NCBI GenBank assembly: GCA_001801105.1 | Contig: MGWS01000006.1 | Coordinates: forward strand, 153,026-217,025 | Direction: 5' to 3' | From: Gallionellales bacterium GWA2_60_18 | Lineage (GTDB): Bacteria; Pseudomonadota; Gammaproteobacteria; Burkholderiales; Gallionellaceae | DNA: 64,000 nucleotides | Shown here: positions 8,892-17,873 of the stretch, one piece after another | Numbering within the stretch: the first letter of the stretch is position 1 | Layout of the letters: every line of letters begins with the position of its first letter | The notes under the pieces: model-generated | Told to the model about the DNA's origin: nothing | Database searches by the model: none | Seen by the model: the letters and a program-made list of their open reading frames with translations, nothing else | Translations under genes and position numbers: made by a program

Positions 8892-9652
8892 CAGATCAAG
8901 TCTGGCGACAGCTCGTCCGCCAAGGCTTGCGCCGCCTTGAAGTCCAGCGTGCCTTCGTAGATGGCACGCCCGGTGATCGCGCCGGTGATGCCTTCGGAGC
9001 GCACCGCGCACAGCGCGCGCACATCGTCCAGATTGGTGATGCCGCCGCTGGCGATGACCGGCACATGCAACGGGCGCGCCAATTCCACGGTCGCTTCGAT
9101 GTTCACGCCGGTCATCATGCCGTCGCGGCCGATGTCGGTGTAAATGATCGCTTCCACGCCGTAACCCTCGAAACGTTGCGCCAGGTCGGCCACATCGTGC
9201 CCGGTCAGCTTGGACCAGCCGTCCACCGCGACCTTGCCGCCCTTGGCATCGAGGCCGACCATGATGTGCCCGGGAAAGGCGTCGCAGGCTTCATGCAGGA
9301 AACCGGGCACCTTGACGGCTGCCGTGCCGATGATGACGTAGGTGATGCCGAGATCAAGGTAACGCTCTATGGTCTCCAGGTCGCGGATGCCGCCACCGAG
9401 TTGCACCGGTATCTCGCTACCGACCGCTTCGATGATGCTGCGTACCGCCGCCTCGTTCTTGGGCTTGCCGGCGAAAGCGCCATTCAGATCCACCAGATGC
9501 AAACGGCGCGCGCCTTGCGCCAACCAGTGCCTGGCCATCGCAGCCGGGTCTTCGGAAAAGACCGTGGCGTCTTCCATCACGCCTTGCTTGAGACGCACAC
9601 AATGACCGTCTTTCAGGTCGATAGCGGGAATAATCAGAGTTTTAGTGTCCAT
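8891..9652 (-). CDS. hisA: Phosphoribosylformimino-5-aminoimidazole carboxamide ribotide isomerase
   Basis: 253 aa TIM barrel paralogous to HisF. The acid and base Asp residues are in [15 protein letters not shown] and [13 protein letters not shown]. It catalyses the Amadori rearrangement of ProFAR. It starts 12 bp after hisH and is coupled to hisF by overlapping TGATG. Confidence 0.96.
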   Translation of the reverse strand: MDTKTLIIPAIDLKDGHCVRLKQGVMEDATVFSEDPAAMARHWLAQGARRLHLVDLNGAFAGKPKNEAAVRSIIEAVGSEIPVQLGGGIRDLETIERYLDLGITYVIIGTAAVKVPGFLHEACDAFPGHIMVGLDAKGGKVAVDGWSKLTGHDVADLAQRFEGYGVEAIIYTDIGRDGMMTGVNIEATVELARPLHVPVIASGGITNLDDVRALCAVRSEGITGAITGRAIYEGTLDFKAAQALADELSPDLI

Positions 9653-9664
9653 GATTCAGAATAG

Positions 9665-10459
9665 TTATACGGGATTCCAGTTAACGAAATTCTGCAACAA
9701 TCGCAGGCCGGCAGCGGCGCTCTTCTCCGGGTGAAATTGCACCGCGAACAGATTGTCGCGCGCCACCGCGCAAACGAAAGGCTGCGGATAGTCGCTGGTT
9801 GCCTGCACGATGCCCGCATCGCGCGGCTGGACATAATAGCTGTGCACGAAATAGAAGCGCGCATCCTGTTCGATACCAGCCCACAACGGGTGTTCAAGCG
9901 CACTCCCTCTCCCCAACCCCGCTCCGCGCCCCACGGATGGGGTTACACCCCCATCCGACTCAGGCGGCGGGAAGCATGCTTCCCGAAACCCCGCCTTCGT
10001 CCCGGAGGGCGAGGGAGCAACCGCCGCATCTCCTGACGGAGATGCGGGATGTTCAATCCTTCGCACGCGGTTCCAGCCCATGTGCGGCACCTTGAGCCGG
10101 TTGCCCTGCGCATCCCTGAGATCGGAGGCAAAACGCACCACCTCGCCGCGCAACACCCCCAACCCCGCCACGTTGCCTTCGGTACTGTGATCGAACAGCA
10201 TTTGCAGGCCGATGCAGATGCCAAGAAAGGGCTTGCGGTGCGCCGCCTCCAGCACCGCGCTACGCAGGCCGCGTGCGTCCATCTCGCGCATGCAGTCCGG
10301 CATCGCACCCTGGCCGGGAAACACCACGCGGCGCGCATCCGCCACCACGCCGGCGTCATCCGTCACCCTGATCTCCATGCCGGGCGCGACCTTGCGCAGA
10401 GCCTGTTCGACCGAGCGCAGGTTGCCCATGCCGTAATCGACGACAGCGATATCAACCAT
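9665..10459 (-). CDS. hisH: Imidazole glycerol phosphate synthase, glutaminase subunit, with a 53-residue insertion
   Basis: 264 aa, about 50 residues longer than usual HisH. The class I glutamine amidotransferase triad is intact: Cys in FLGICIGLQML, and His/Glu in AVQFHPEKS. Between MGWNRVRRIEH and HPLWAGIEQDARFYF the protein carries a low-complexity Pro/Ser/Gly segment. It is encoded by a 159-bp palindromic insert bounded by TGTTCAA repeats and kept in frame. The rest of the fold appears complete, and the operon continues normally into hisA, so the protein is probably still functional. Confidence 0.92.
   Translation of the reverse strand: MVDIAVVDYGMGNLRSVEQALRKVAPGMEIRVTDDAGVVADARRVVFPGQGAMPDCMREMDARGLRSAVLEAAHRKPFLGICIGLQMLFDHSTEGNVAGLGVLRGEVVRFASDLRDAQGNRLKVPHMGWNRVRRIEHPASPSGDAAVAPSPSGTKAGFREACFPPPESDGGVTPSVGRGAGLGRGSALEHPLWAGIEQDARFYFVHSYYVQPRDAGIVQATSDYPQPFVCAVARDNLFAVQFHPEKSAAAGLRLLQNFVNWNPV
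9898..10056. repeat. Palindromic MITE/REP-like insertion inside hisH
   Basis: A 159-bp block (152 bp plus one 7-bp TGTTCAA copy) separates two TGTTCAA copies at 9891-9897 and 10050-10056, which look like a target duplication. Inside are several hairpins: GGATGGGG/CCCCATCC near 9935-9956, the palindrome GGGAAGCATGCTTCCC at 9969-9984, and GCATCTCC-TGAC-GGAGATGC at 10026-10045. CCCTCTCC near 9905 pairs in part with GGCGAGGGAG near 10008. It codes for no transposase; its length is a multiple of three. Confidence 0.7.
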
Positions 10460-10465
10460 GACGGT

Positions 10466-11053
10466 TTATAACGAGCCTTTCGTTGAGGGCATCATGCCGG
10501 CCATGCGCGGATCGATTTCCAGCGCCATGCGCAGCGCGCGACCGAACGCCTTGAAGATGGTCTCGGCCTGATGGTGCGCGTTGTTGCCAGCCAGATTGTC
10601 GATATGCAGCGTCACCAGGGCATGGTTGACGAAGCCCTGGAAGAATTCATTGACCAGATCCACCTCGAATTCGCCGATGTTGTCGCGCACGAATTCGCAG
10701 TTGAACACCAGCCCCGGACGGCCGGAGATGTCCAGCACCACACGCGACAGCGACTCGTCCAGCGGCACATAGGCGTGGCCGTAGCGGCGCAAGCCCTTCT
10801 TGTCGCCGACAGCCTGATTGAACGCCTGCCCCAGCGTGATGCCGATGTCTTCCACCGTGTGGTGCGCATCGATATGCAGATCGCCCTTGGCGCGGATATC
10901 GATGTCCAGCATGCCGTGCCGGGCGACTTGGTCGAGCATGTGTTCAAGGAACGGTAACCCGGTGTCGAATTTGCCCTGGCCGGTGCCGTCCAGATTCAAC
11001 TCGGCGCTGATCTGCGTCTCCAGGGTATTGCGTGAAACTTTCGCGCTGCGCAT
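10466..11053 (-). CDS. hisB: Imidazoleglycerol-phosphate dehydratase
   Basis: 195 aa monofunctional dehydratase, without the N-terminal phosphatase domain of enteric HisB. The duplicated metal-binding motifs [13 protein letters not shown] and [17 protein letters not shown] are both present. It converts IGP to imidazole acetol phosphate. The ATG at 11053 ([10 protein letters not shown]) fits the family; longer starts add non-conserved sequence. It sits 6 bp upstream of hisH. Confidence 0.95.
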   Translation of the reverse strand: MRSAKVSRNTLETQISAELNLDGTGQGKFDTGLPFLEHMLDQVARHGMLDIDIRAKGDLHIDAHHTVEDIGITLGQAFNQAVGDKKGLRRYGHAYVPLDESLSRVVLDISGRPGLVFNCEFVRDNIGEFEVDLVNEFFQGFVNHALVTLHIDNLAGNNAHHQAETIFKAFGRALRMALEIDPRMAGMMPSTKGSL

Positions 11054-11073
11054 GTCTATTCGCCTTATGCGAT

Positions 11074-12147
11074 TCAGGAAATCATTTCTCTCAGTGCCGC
11101 CACGAACCTTGCGCACTCATCATTCGTGCCGACCGTCACGCGCAAACAATCGCGCAACATCGGATGCGCGCCGTCCAGATTCTTGATCAGCACCCCGCGC
11201 TGCTTCAACCCGGCGAATACGCGCGCGGCATCCGCCACGCGGAACAGCAGAAAATTCGCCTCGCTCGGGTAGACCTGCACCCCGGCGATATCGCCCAGTT
11301 GCCGGAGCAATTCGACGCGATCCTGCCGGATCTGCCCTGCCTGCTGCAACAACACATCGTGATGCTCCAGCAGCTTCATGGCAACGAGCTGCGGCAATAC
11401 GCCAACATTATACGGCAAGCGCAGCTTTTCAAGCTGCTCCAGCCACGCCGGACTGCCGGCCAGGAAACCCAGTCGCAGGCCGGCCATGCCGAGCTTGGAG
11501 AAGGTACGCATCACCAGCAAGTTCGGATAGCGCGCCAGATGCGGGATGAAGCTGTCGCTGGCAAAGGCGTAATAGGCCTCATCTACCACCACCAGACCGG
11601 GAGCGGCCTCGATGATCTGCTTCACCGCATCCGCGGAGAACAGGTTGCCGGTGGGATTGTTCGGATAAGCGAGGAACACCAGCGCAGGGCGCTCGCGCGC
11701 TATCGCCGCGAGGGTCGCGGGCAAATCGAGGAAAAAGTCCGCCGCCAGCGGCACCCCGACATAGCGCATGCCTACAAAGGCCGCGATCATCTTGTACATC
11801 ACGAACGACGGCTCCACGCCCAGCAGCGTCGCGCCGGGCTTGTTGAGCGCCAGCGCCAGCAACTGGATCAGCTCATCCGAGCCGTTGCCGAGCAGCACCT
11901 CCATACCCTGCGGCAACCCCGTCACATTGCGTATCTGCTCCTTCAGAGATGTGGCTGACGGGTCGGGATAACGGTTGATGGCGGCAGCTGCGACGGCAGC
12001 GGCGATCTCGTCGCACAATGCAGGCGGTAGCGGATAGGGATTCTCCATCGCATCCAGCTTGATGTAGCCGGAACTGTCCGGCACATGGTAGGCATGCAGG
12101 TCGAGGACTTCCTGGCGCAACAGCGCGCTTGCAAGAGAAGAAGCCAT
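11074..12147 (-). CDS. hisC: Histidinol-phosphate aminotransferase
   Basis: 357 aa PLP-dependent aminotransferase of fold type I. The Schiff-base lysine is in [16 protein letters not shown], and the N-terminal [21 protein letters not shown] is typical of the betaproteobacterial enzyme. The start at 12147 gives the usual ten residues before the conserved RQEV; an ATG at 12159 is also possible. It is the first his gene in this block. No hisG or hisD lies upstream; instead a triheme cytochrome ends 68 bp away on the same strand. Confidence 0.93.
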   Translation of the reverse strand: MASSLASALLRQEVLDLHAYHVPDSSGYIKLDAMENPYPLPPALCDEIAAAVAAAAINRYPDPSATSLKEQIRNVTGLPQGMEVLLGNGSDELIQLLALALNKPGATLLGVEPSFVMYKMIAAFVGMRYVGVPLAADFFLDLPATLAAIARERPALVFLAYPNNPTGNLFSADAVKQIIEAAPGLVVVDEAYYAFASDSFIPHLARYPNLLVMRTFSKLGMAGLRLGFLAGSPAWLEQLEKLRLPYNVGVLPQLVAMKLLEHHDVLLQQAGQIRQDRVELLRQLGDIAGVQVYPSEANFLLFRVADAARVFAGLKQRGVLIKNLDGAHPMLRDCLRVTVGTNDECARFVAALREMIS

Positions 12148-12215
12148 GACGGAAGACATGAAACGAATAAGTGAGGTGGCACACAACGGCATGGAGCTTA
12201 TCACAGAACCCGGCG

Positions 12216-13226
12216 TCAACGCTGTTTTTCCGGCGGCAGAGATGCCTCTTGCGCAAGCGGGTGGAACACCCGGTTGATATAGGCCACGATGGCGCGAATC
12301 TGGCCGCTGTCCAGCACATCCTTCCAGGCCGGCATCGAGGTGTCGGGCAGCCCCTCGCGGATGACGCCGGTCAGGCGCTGCCGGGTCATGGCGGACATGA
12401 ATACGGGGTCGCGCAGGTTGCGCGGGTGCGGTTCGAGGAACTGCCCGATCCAGTTCCTGCCGGTTCCGTCCGCCCCGTGACAGAAAGCGCAGTTCTGCTG
12501 GAACAGCTTCTCGCCGCGCCGTTCCAGCCTGCTCAAACCGGCAACCTTGGGCGGGACATCATGCTGGGCATAGGGCGTAGCGCCGCTCATGGCATCGACG
12601 CCAGCCGGCTTATCGAATGAAAAATGATTCCTGGGATAGGACAGCGGGCGCGCATCCCAGACCGTGTCGTCCGGAGCAGGCGCGCCACGGTCATGGCAAC
12701 TCACGCAACTGGCAAGATAGAGCCGTTTGCCGGACGCTTGCCGTTCATCGAGCGACTCCCATGGGCGCGAAAGCGGAATCTCTCCGGTAGCGAAGGGAAA
12801 GGCATCGCGATAACGATCATGATCCGGCCAGCCGTTCTCGCTCGTGTGATAGCGCGTATTGGCCGCCTTGCGGACGACGAACTCATCGATGACAAAACTC
12901 GCCACCGCCTCGATCTCGCGCCCGGAAAGCACACCGGAAAACGATTTCATCGCGGTACCGGGGCGCCCGCCACGCAACGTCGAAATGACCGAGTCACGCG
13001 ACAAGGTCTCCGGCGTAGCACGCGTGAAATCGACCGGAGGAGGCTCCAGAAAAGTGGCCGCCAGGGTTCTGGCATTACCGGAATAACCGTGGCAGAAATA
13101 GCAGCGGAAGTTATATACCGACCGCCCTTGCTCGACCAGCTCAGCCGTCGCAGCCGATGCCGGCAATGCCGCCATGACCGACACCAGTGCGGCAGCCAGC
13201 AGAACGGTCAACCCGGCCGTTTTCAA
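12216..13226 (-). CDS. Periplasmic triheme cytochrome c (three class I-like domains)
   Basis: 336 aa with a signal peptide (residues 1-25). Three heme-binding motifs are CYFCH (42-46), CVSCH (174-178) and CAFCH (246-250). The outer two modules end in the pattern Ax(M)KSF or SMPAWKD, supplying likely distal Met ligands, as in c-type domains with a GxPGTAM or PDTSMP loop. It begins with TTG that overlaps the stop of the upstream triheme gene (TTGA), so the two are translationally coupled. The pathway is unknown; a periplasmic electron carrier or shuttle is the likely role. Confidence 0.85.
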   Translation of the reverse strand: MKTAGLTVLLAAALVSVMAALPASAATAELVEQGRSVYNFRCYFCHGYSGNARTLAATFLEPPPVDFTRATPETLSRDSVISTLRGGRPGTAMKSFSGVLSGREIEAVASFVIDEFVVRKAANTRYHTSENGWPDHDRYRDAFPFATGEIPLSRPWESLDERQASGKRLYLASCVSCHDRGAPAPDDTVWDARPLSYPRNHFSFDKPAGVDAMSGATPYAQHDVPPKVAGLSRLERRGEKLFQQNCAFCHGADGTGRNWIGQFLEPHPRNLRDPVFMSAMTRQRLTGVIREGLPDTSMPAWKDVLDSGQIRAIVAYINRVFHPLAQEASLPPEKQR

Positions 13227-14272
13227 CGCGCCGGCTTGCCCTGTACGCCGTTACCGGAGCGGATGAAGCGCCGGAACACGAATTCCGAGACATCTGCCAT
13301 CTCCTGCTCGCTCAGCACCTTGCTCCATGCGGGCATTTCCGAGCCCAGCCTGCCGTTGGCGACAGCCGCATAGATTACCGGGCGATTGAAGGTGGCCTGT
13401 ATCGCAGGGTCGAGGAAGTTACGCGGTTTGGGATTGATAAAATAGGCGCGCGGCCCCTTGCCGTCCCCCTTGGCACCGTGACAGGTGATGCAGGTGGACA
13501 TGTACAGTTTCTCGCCGCGCTTCGCATTGCCGATGAGGCCGTTGGCAAACGGCTCCTGTTGCGGCGGGCGGACAGCTGCCTTGTCGCCATGCGCACGCGT
13601 ACCCGAAATCCCCTCGGTATCGGGAACCATCAGAGCCGCACGCACATAATCAACCACCGCATCGATGTCCGGTGGCAGCAACCGGTCGGCGAAACCCGCT
13701 TTCCCCGCACTCGCATGACCGCCGGTGACCGAAGCCAGCATGCGTTTGCGCGTCAACTCGGCGCGCGCCTGCGGCGAAGACAAGTCGCGCGGCGGAGTAA
13801 TGCCGATCGCCGCCGGCGCACCCTGCCCGCGCTCACCGTGGCATACGGCACAGTTATGGGCATACAGCGAACGTCCGCGTATCAGACGGGGATCAAGCGC
13901 CACCTGCATGAAATTGTCGCGGATGTAATCGACCACGGCCTCGATTTCTTTCGCGGACAACTGCGTCTTCCAAGCCATCATCGCCGTACCCGGCTTGCCC
14001 TCGGCGACAAAGACGACCATCGCTTCGCGTGTCAGCTCGCCTGCCTTGGTGAAATCGCGCGGCGGCGGCTCCAGGCTGCCTTTGGCACGGCTGTTACCAT
14101 CGCCCCGGTCGCCGTGGCAGACCGAACAGTAATTGTGGTAGATCACGGCCGGCTTGATCACGCTGCCCTTGACAGGCCGCTCTCCGGCCTGCACTGCGGG
14201 AAGGGCGGCAAGCATCACAACCAGACAGAACAAGCCGCGCTTCAGCGGGCCGCAAACAAAGGACGCGAACAT
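13223..14272 (-). CDS. Triheme cytochrome c, tandem relative of the downstream gene
   Basis: 349 aa from the ATG at 14272, giving a signal peptide ending near PAVQAG. Heme motifs are CSVCH (49-53), CAVCH (141-145) and CITCH (261-265). Each is followed by GxxGxG and a loop with GTAMMAW or SEMPAW, as in class I cytochromes. The gene pair looks like an internal duplication followed by divergence. An in-frame start at 14365 adds 31 residues that would bury the signal peptide and was not used. It lies at the head of a minus-strand run leading into the his genes. Confidence 0.84.
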   Translation of the reverse strand: MFASFVCGPLKRGLFCLVVMLAALPAVQAGERPVKGSVIKPAVIYHNYCSVCHGDRGDGNSRAKGSLEPPPRDFTKAGELTREAMVVFVAEGKPGTAMMAWKTQLSAKEIEAVVDYIRDNFMQVALDPRLIRGRSLYAHNCAVCHGERGQGAPAAIGITPPRDLSSPQARAELTRKRMLASVTGGHASAGKAGFADRLLPPDIDAVVDYVRAALMVPDTEGISGTRAHGDKAAVRPPQQEPFANGLIGNAKRGEKLYMSTCITCHGAKGDGKGPRAYFINPKPRNFLDPAIQATFNRPVIYAAVANGRLGSEMPAWSKVLSEQEMADVSEFVFRRFIRSGNGVQGKPAR

Positions 14273-14659
14273 ATGGGCAATTCCCGATTTACTGTCGATG
14301 CGAACGAGGCAAGCAAGAGCCAAGCCAAAACATGAGGGCGGCACGTTTATTGCGAATGAACACAATCATTAGGATTCATTCCGGTTCTGTAATACATCTG
14401 TATTAATCAAGGCTCCGCAGGCGCAAGCGCCCGGAACCATGGATATACGGGCCGATTATACAGACGGTTGATTGATGGCAAAGCGCATTTTTGTTGTATG
14501 CTTTTGCCGGAGACCTCTCCCGGAATCGGGAATGGTATACACGGGCAAATGCACGCTCAATGCGGTAAAACCCCGGCCATGAACCCACCGTCCGTTAAAC
14601 CAAATGACGTCGGCGCACTCGAATGTTCGAGATTGAATGAGATATCAAAAGGTCAGGTT
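14273..14659. promoter_or_regulatory. Divergent intergenic region between two cytochrome genes
   Basis: About 390 bp separate the minus-strand triheme gene from the plus-strand tetraheme gene, so promoters in both directions should lie here. It contains a small hairpin, AATAC-ATCT-GTATT (14391-14404), and AT-rich patches near 14340-14410 and 14480-14505. I found no conserved gene and no confident -35/-10 pair. Short open frames across it lack ribosome sites and family features. Confidence 0.4.
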
Positions 14660-15424
14660 GTGAAACTTTTTTGCTCCGGCGCATTTTGCGCGCTTCTTGC
14701 GCTGCTCATCTCCACCGATGCATTCGGTGATATCCGCACGACCATGCACGGACAATTCCGCTCACCGATACAGAGCGGTGCTCCGGAAACGCGTTCCCCG
14801 GAAAAAAGCGGCTCCTCGGAGATCTGCGTGTTCTGCCACACCCCATCCGGCGATGGCGCCCTGCCGGAATCCGCGCCCAAATGGCAACAGACCATGCCGC
14901 TCGACCATGCCTACACCATCTACGACGACATCGGTCGCGCCCAGTTCGGGGACAAGCCCTCAATCGGCTCGCAGTCGGTCGCCTGTCTTTCCTGTCATGA
15001 CAGTGCCCAGGCATTCTCGGTATCCGCCCTTACTTTCGACCACCCGTTTGGTGTACCCTATCGCGGCTACCTCAAGGAAAAAGGCAACCGGAATATCAAT
15101 ATCGGCAAGCGGGACAAGAGCGATGATGACGATGAAGAAAACGGGCGCAGCGTTTCCGCCAAGCATCTGCTCGCGCTTGACGAATTCCGCACCCCCAGCC
15201 GGGGCATGGTGGATAATCGCTCGGTATGGTGGGTTTCTTCGGCAGGCGACAGCGCGCAACGCATGAGCAACGACCTGCCGCTGTATGCGCGCCTCGATGA
15301 GAACAAGGAGGAAGTGCCGTTCATCGAATGCACCAGCTGCCATAACCCGCACAGCTCGAATCCGCTGTTCCTGCGCGTCAACAATAGCGGAAGCAAGCTG
15401 TGTCTCACCTGCCATGACAAATAG
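14660..15424 (+). CDS. Tetraheme periplasmic cytochrome c (doubled CXXCH family)
   Basis: 254 aa from GTG 14660, which gives a clear signal peptide (LFCSGAFCALLALLIS). Upstream in-frame starts would place 60 charged residues before it. Four motifs: CVFCH, CLSCH, CTSCH and CLTCH, the last at the very C-terminus. CVFCHTPS, a DHPFGV histidine and CTSCHNPHSSN align with the tetraheme gene at 16888 and the first half of the 11-heme gene at 27971. An Asp/Glu-rich loop (DKSDDDDEENG) lies mid-protein. It is the first gene of the large plus-strand cytochrome cluster. Confidence 0.85.
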   Translation: MKLFCSGAFCALLALLISTDAFGDIRTTMHGQFRSPIQSGAPETRSPEKSGSSEICVFCHTPSGDGALPESAPKWQQTMPLDHAYTIYDDIGRAQFGDKPSIGSQSVACLSCHDSAQAFSVSALTFDHPFGVPYRGYLKEKGNRNINIGKRDKSDDDDEENGRSVSAKHLLALDEFRTPSRGMVDNRSVWWVSSAGDSAQRMSNDLPLYARLDENKEEVPFIECTSCHNPHSSNPLFLRVNNSGSKLCLTCHDK

Positions 15425-15469
15425 CCAAATATCGAGCCAGTAATAATGAACCGCAAAAAGGGGAACAAC

Positions 15470-16585
15470 ATGTCCAATCGAATCCTTGTCCTGCTTCTGG
15501 CTGTTGCCAGCACGATTCTGACCGCCTGCGCGCCGGTTCAGCAAGGCGTAAAAGAGACCAAAACGGCCAGCGAACTGGTTTATCCGGCCCCGCCCGACGA
15601 TCCGCGCTTCATCTATGAGCGCACCATACGCGGTAGCGCCGATGTCGTTCCCGTGGACGACGAGTTCGGTTTGCGCAGCGCACTGACCGGCGAACGGCAA
15701 ACTACACGCGTGCTGGGCAAACCCTATGCGGTAGCCGTGCATCAGGGGCGCATCTTCATTTCAGACACGGCCGAGCGCGTCGTCAAGGTATTCGACGTTC
15801 CGGGAAGCCGCTATTTCACCATCGGCGAGGATGAAGGCTCTCTTCTGTCCAAACCGATCGGCATCGATGTTGACCATACGGGCACGCTTTATGTCGCGGA
15901 CGCATCGGCCAAGGCGATCATGATCTATGACCGCGACGGCAAGTTCCTGCGCAAGATCGCCAGCCCGAAAAGCGAAAAACTTTTCGACCGCCTCACCAGC
16001 GTCAGCGTCGATCCGGAGGGTAAACGCCTGTATGTCGTCGATATCGGCGGCGTCTCTTCTACCAACCACCGGGTGATGGTGTTCGACGCATTGAGCGGCG
16101 AACACCTTTCCGATATCGGCAAGCGCGGCAATGGGCCGGGAGAATTCAACCTGCCGCGCGACGTCGCGGTAGGCAAGGATGGCCGCCTGTATGTCGTCGA
16201 CGGCGGCAACTTCCGGGTGCAGATATTCGATGCCGGCGGCAAATACCTGCAAAGCTTCGGTTCGGTAGGCAAACAGCTGGGCAACTTCGCCCGCCCCAAG
16301 GAGATCGCAACAGACCCGGAGGGTAATGTCTATGTCATCGACTCGGCTTTCGGCAATTTCCAGATATTCACTCCGGACGGCGAACTGCTGATGTTCGTCG
16401 GTGACCGCTCCGAACGGGAAGCCCCGGGACGTTATATGCTGCCTTCCGGCGTCGCGGTTGACGAAGACGGGCGCGTGTATGTGATCGACCAGTGGTTCCG
16501 CAAACTCGATGTCTTCCGCCCTTACAACATGCAGGCGGAAGAAGGCTTTCTGGTCACGCGACCGAAAGCCGCGACCGGGAAATAG
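15470..16585 (+). CDS. NHL-repeat beta-propeller lipoprotein
   Basis: 371 aa. The ATG at 15470 follows AAAAAGGGG, and the signal peptide ends in the lipobox LTAC, so the protein is lipid-anchored. From residue 65 repeated units of the form Y-V-x-D-x-x-x-x-x-V/I-Q-I-F form a six-bladed NHL propeller (for example RLYVVDGGNFRVQIFDAGG). NHL propellers are binding platforms, not enzymes. It lies between two tetraheme cytochrome genes and has two relatives at 25949 and 26872, so a scaffold role in cytochrome assembly is plausible. Confidence 0.85.
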   Translation: MSNRILVLLLAVASTILTACAPVQQGVKETKTASELVYPAPPDDPRFIYERTIRGSADVVPVDDEFGLRSALTGERQTTRVLGKPYAVAVHQGRIFISDTAERVVKVFDVPGSRYFTIGEDEGSLLSKPIGIDVDHTGTLYVADASAKAIMIYDRDGKFLRKIASPKSEKLFDRLTSVSVDPEGKRLYVVDIGGVSSTNHRVMVFDALSGEHLSDIGKRGNGPGEFNLPRDVAVGKDGRLYVVDGGNFRVQIFDAGGKYLQSFGSVGKQLGNFARPKEIATDPEGNVYVIDSAFGNFQIFTPDGELLMFVGDRSEREAPGRYMLPSGVAVDEDGRVYVIDQWFRKLDVFRPYNMQAEEGFLVTRPKAATGK

Positions 16586-16887
16586 AGCTGTCGCCCATTC
16601 CAATCTTCGGGAATACAGCATTTCCCGTTTCCGGGAATAGCCCCTCCAAAAGCATGGCACAGCGCGCCCCGGAATAAATACAGCCAGCCGGAAAACACCG
16701 TCCTGCGCGCCTTCGCGCCGATCCAGCATCGACTGGCATGGAACCTGCTGAAGTTATCGGCAGCAAGGCAGCAAAAAGTTATTGTTGACTTTATGACTTG
16801 GTTGCTGAACTTAGTGGCTGGATCGTCGTTCCAATCACCGCAAGAGTCAGACAATCTTTCAGGAAACGAGGAGAGGGGGTTAGCAGC
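16586..16887. promoter_or_regulatory. Intergenic region with candidate sigma-54 promoter
   Basis: About 300 bp before the second tetraheme gene. TGGCATG-GAAC-CTGCT at 16734-16749 matches the -24/-12 pattern (TGGCAYR-N4-YTGCW) with correct spacing. Imperfect repeats of TTCGGGAAT/ATTTCCCG type lie at 16607-16637. A strong GAGGAGAGGGG ribosome site precedes the next start. A sigma-54 activator is encoded at 46535, but a link is only inferred. Confidence 0.45.
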
Positions 16888-17751
16888 ATGAAGACGAAAA
16901 CTACAAGCATGTGGCATGTGTTGGCGGTATCCGCCCTGTTACTGGGCGCTTTCGGCCTCAGCCAGCAGGCAGTGGCCGGCATCGCAGATACCAAGCACAA
17001 CTTGGGCACCACCAACACCGAGGGCGGCAACCATGTAACTGCTGGAACAGGCGAGATCTGCGTGTTCTGTCATACGCCGCACGCGGCCGATACTTCGGCT
17101 CCCGTGCCGTTGTGGAACAAGCAGTTGAACAGCGCCGGCGGCTACACTAGTTATTCGACGCTGAATTCCAGCACCATCGACGCTCAGTTTGCCACCGATG
17201 GCGCTGGCGGCGAATCGGTCGGCTCGATCTCGCTGGCCTGCCTATCCTGCCATGACGGTACCCAGGCGATGGACAACATCATCAATGCCCCGGGATCCGG
17301 TGGATACAGTGCGACTGGCGGTGGCGCCAACGGTTTGGCCTATACCTGGGCCGGCACCCAGGTCGATGTTAACGGCAAGATGACCAATGCTGCGACCACG
17401 CTGGCGATGCTCGGCACCGACCTGTCGAATGACCACCCCATCGGCATGCAGTATTGCGGTGGCGGCCCGACCCAGGCGTCTCCGGCAACCGCTTGCAACG
17501 ACGGTGACTTCGTCGCGCCTGAGAGTGGCACGCTCGGCGCCGATGTGAAGCTGTGGGTGGATACCAGTGTCGGTGTCGACGGCACCCGTGAAAAGACTGA
17601 CATGATCCTCTACAACCGTACCTTTGCGGCGGGCGTAGGTCCCTCGGTCGAATGCGCGTCCTGCCATGACCCGCACACTTCTGCTCAGGCGACTTTCCTG
17701 CGCGTGTCCAATACCGGAAGCGGCGTCTGCCTCTCCTGTCACGTCAAGTAA
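16888..17751 (+). CDS. Tetraheme periplasmic cytochrome c, doubled CXXCH family
   Basis: 287 aa. The ATG at 16888 follows GAGGAGAGGGGG; the signal peptide ends at AVAG. Heme motifs are CVFCH, CLSCH, CASCH and C-terminal CLSCH. DLSNDHPIG between hemes 2 and 3 offers a conserved distal His. The segments KHNLGTT, CVFCHTPH, PLWNKQL and LGTDLSNDHPI repeat almost exactly in the 11-heme protein at 27971. A rho-independent terminator follows, so this gene may end its own transcription unit. Confidence 0.88.
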   Translation: MKTKTTSMWHVLAVSALLLGAFGLSQQAVAGIADTKHNLGTTNTEGGNHVTAGTGEICVFCHTPHAADTSAPVPLWNKQLNSAGGYTSYSTLNSSTIDAQFATDGAGGESVGSISLACLSCHDGTQAMDNIINAPGSGGYSATGGGANGLAYTWAGTQVDVNGKMTNAATTLAMLGTDLSNDHPIGMQYCGGGPTQASPATACNDGDFVAPESGTLGADVKLWVDTSVGVDGTREKTDMILYNRTFAAGVGPSVECASCHDPHTSAQATFLRVSNTGSGVCLSCHVK

Positions 17752-17793
17752 GTCCCAGCGTCAATGCGCCCCGACTCAGGGCGCAAACGAAAC

Positions 17794-17821
17794 AAACGGG
17801 CCGGCTCAACCGGCCCGTTTT
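17794..17821 (+). terminator. Rho-independent terminator
   Basis: The perfect inverted repeat AACGGGCCGG / CCGGCCCGTT with a TCAA loop is followed by TTT. It lies 43 bp after the tetraheme stop and before the isomerase gene at 17874. Confidence 0.85.
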
Positions 17822-17873
17822 ACTGTGCAACAACACTGTCCGCGTGTAGAATCGCCAACAAGGAGGAATCGCC

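Noticed and set aside
14403..14588. Small open frames in the divergent cytochrome intergenic region
   Set aside because: No ribosome site, no recognisable domain, overlapping frames on both strands.
16607..16637. TTCGGGAAT/ATTTCCCG repeats as an operator
   Set aside because: Imperfect and overlapping in several registers; no related copy near other cytochrome promoters.
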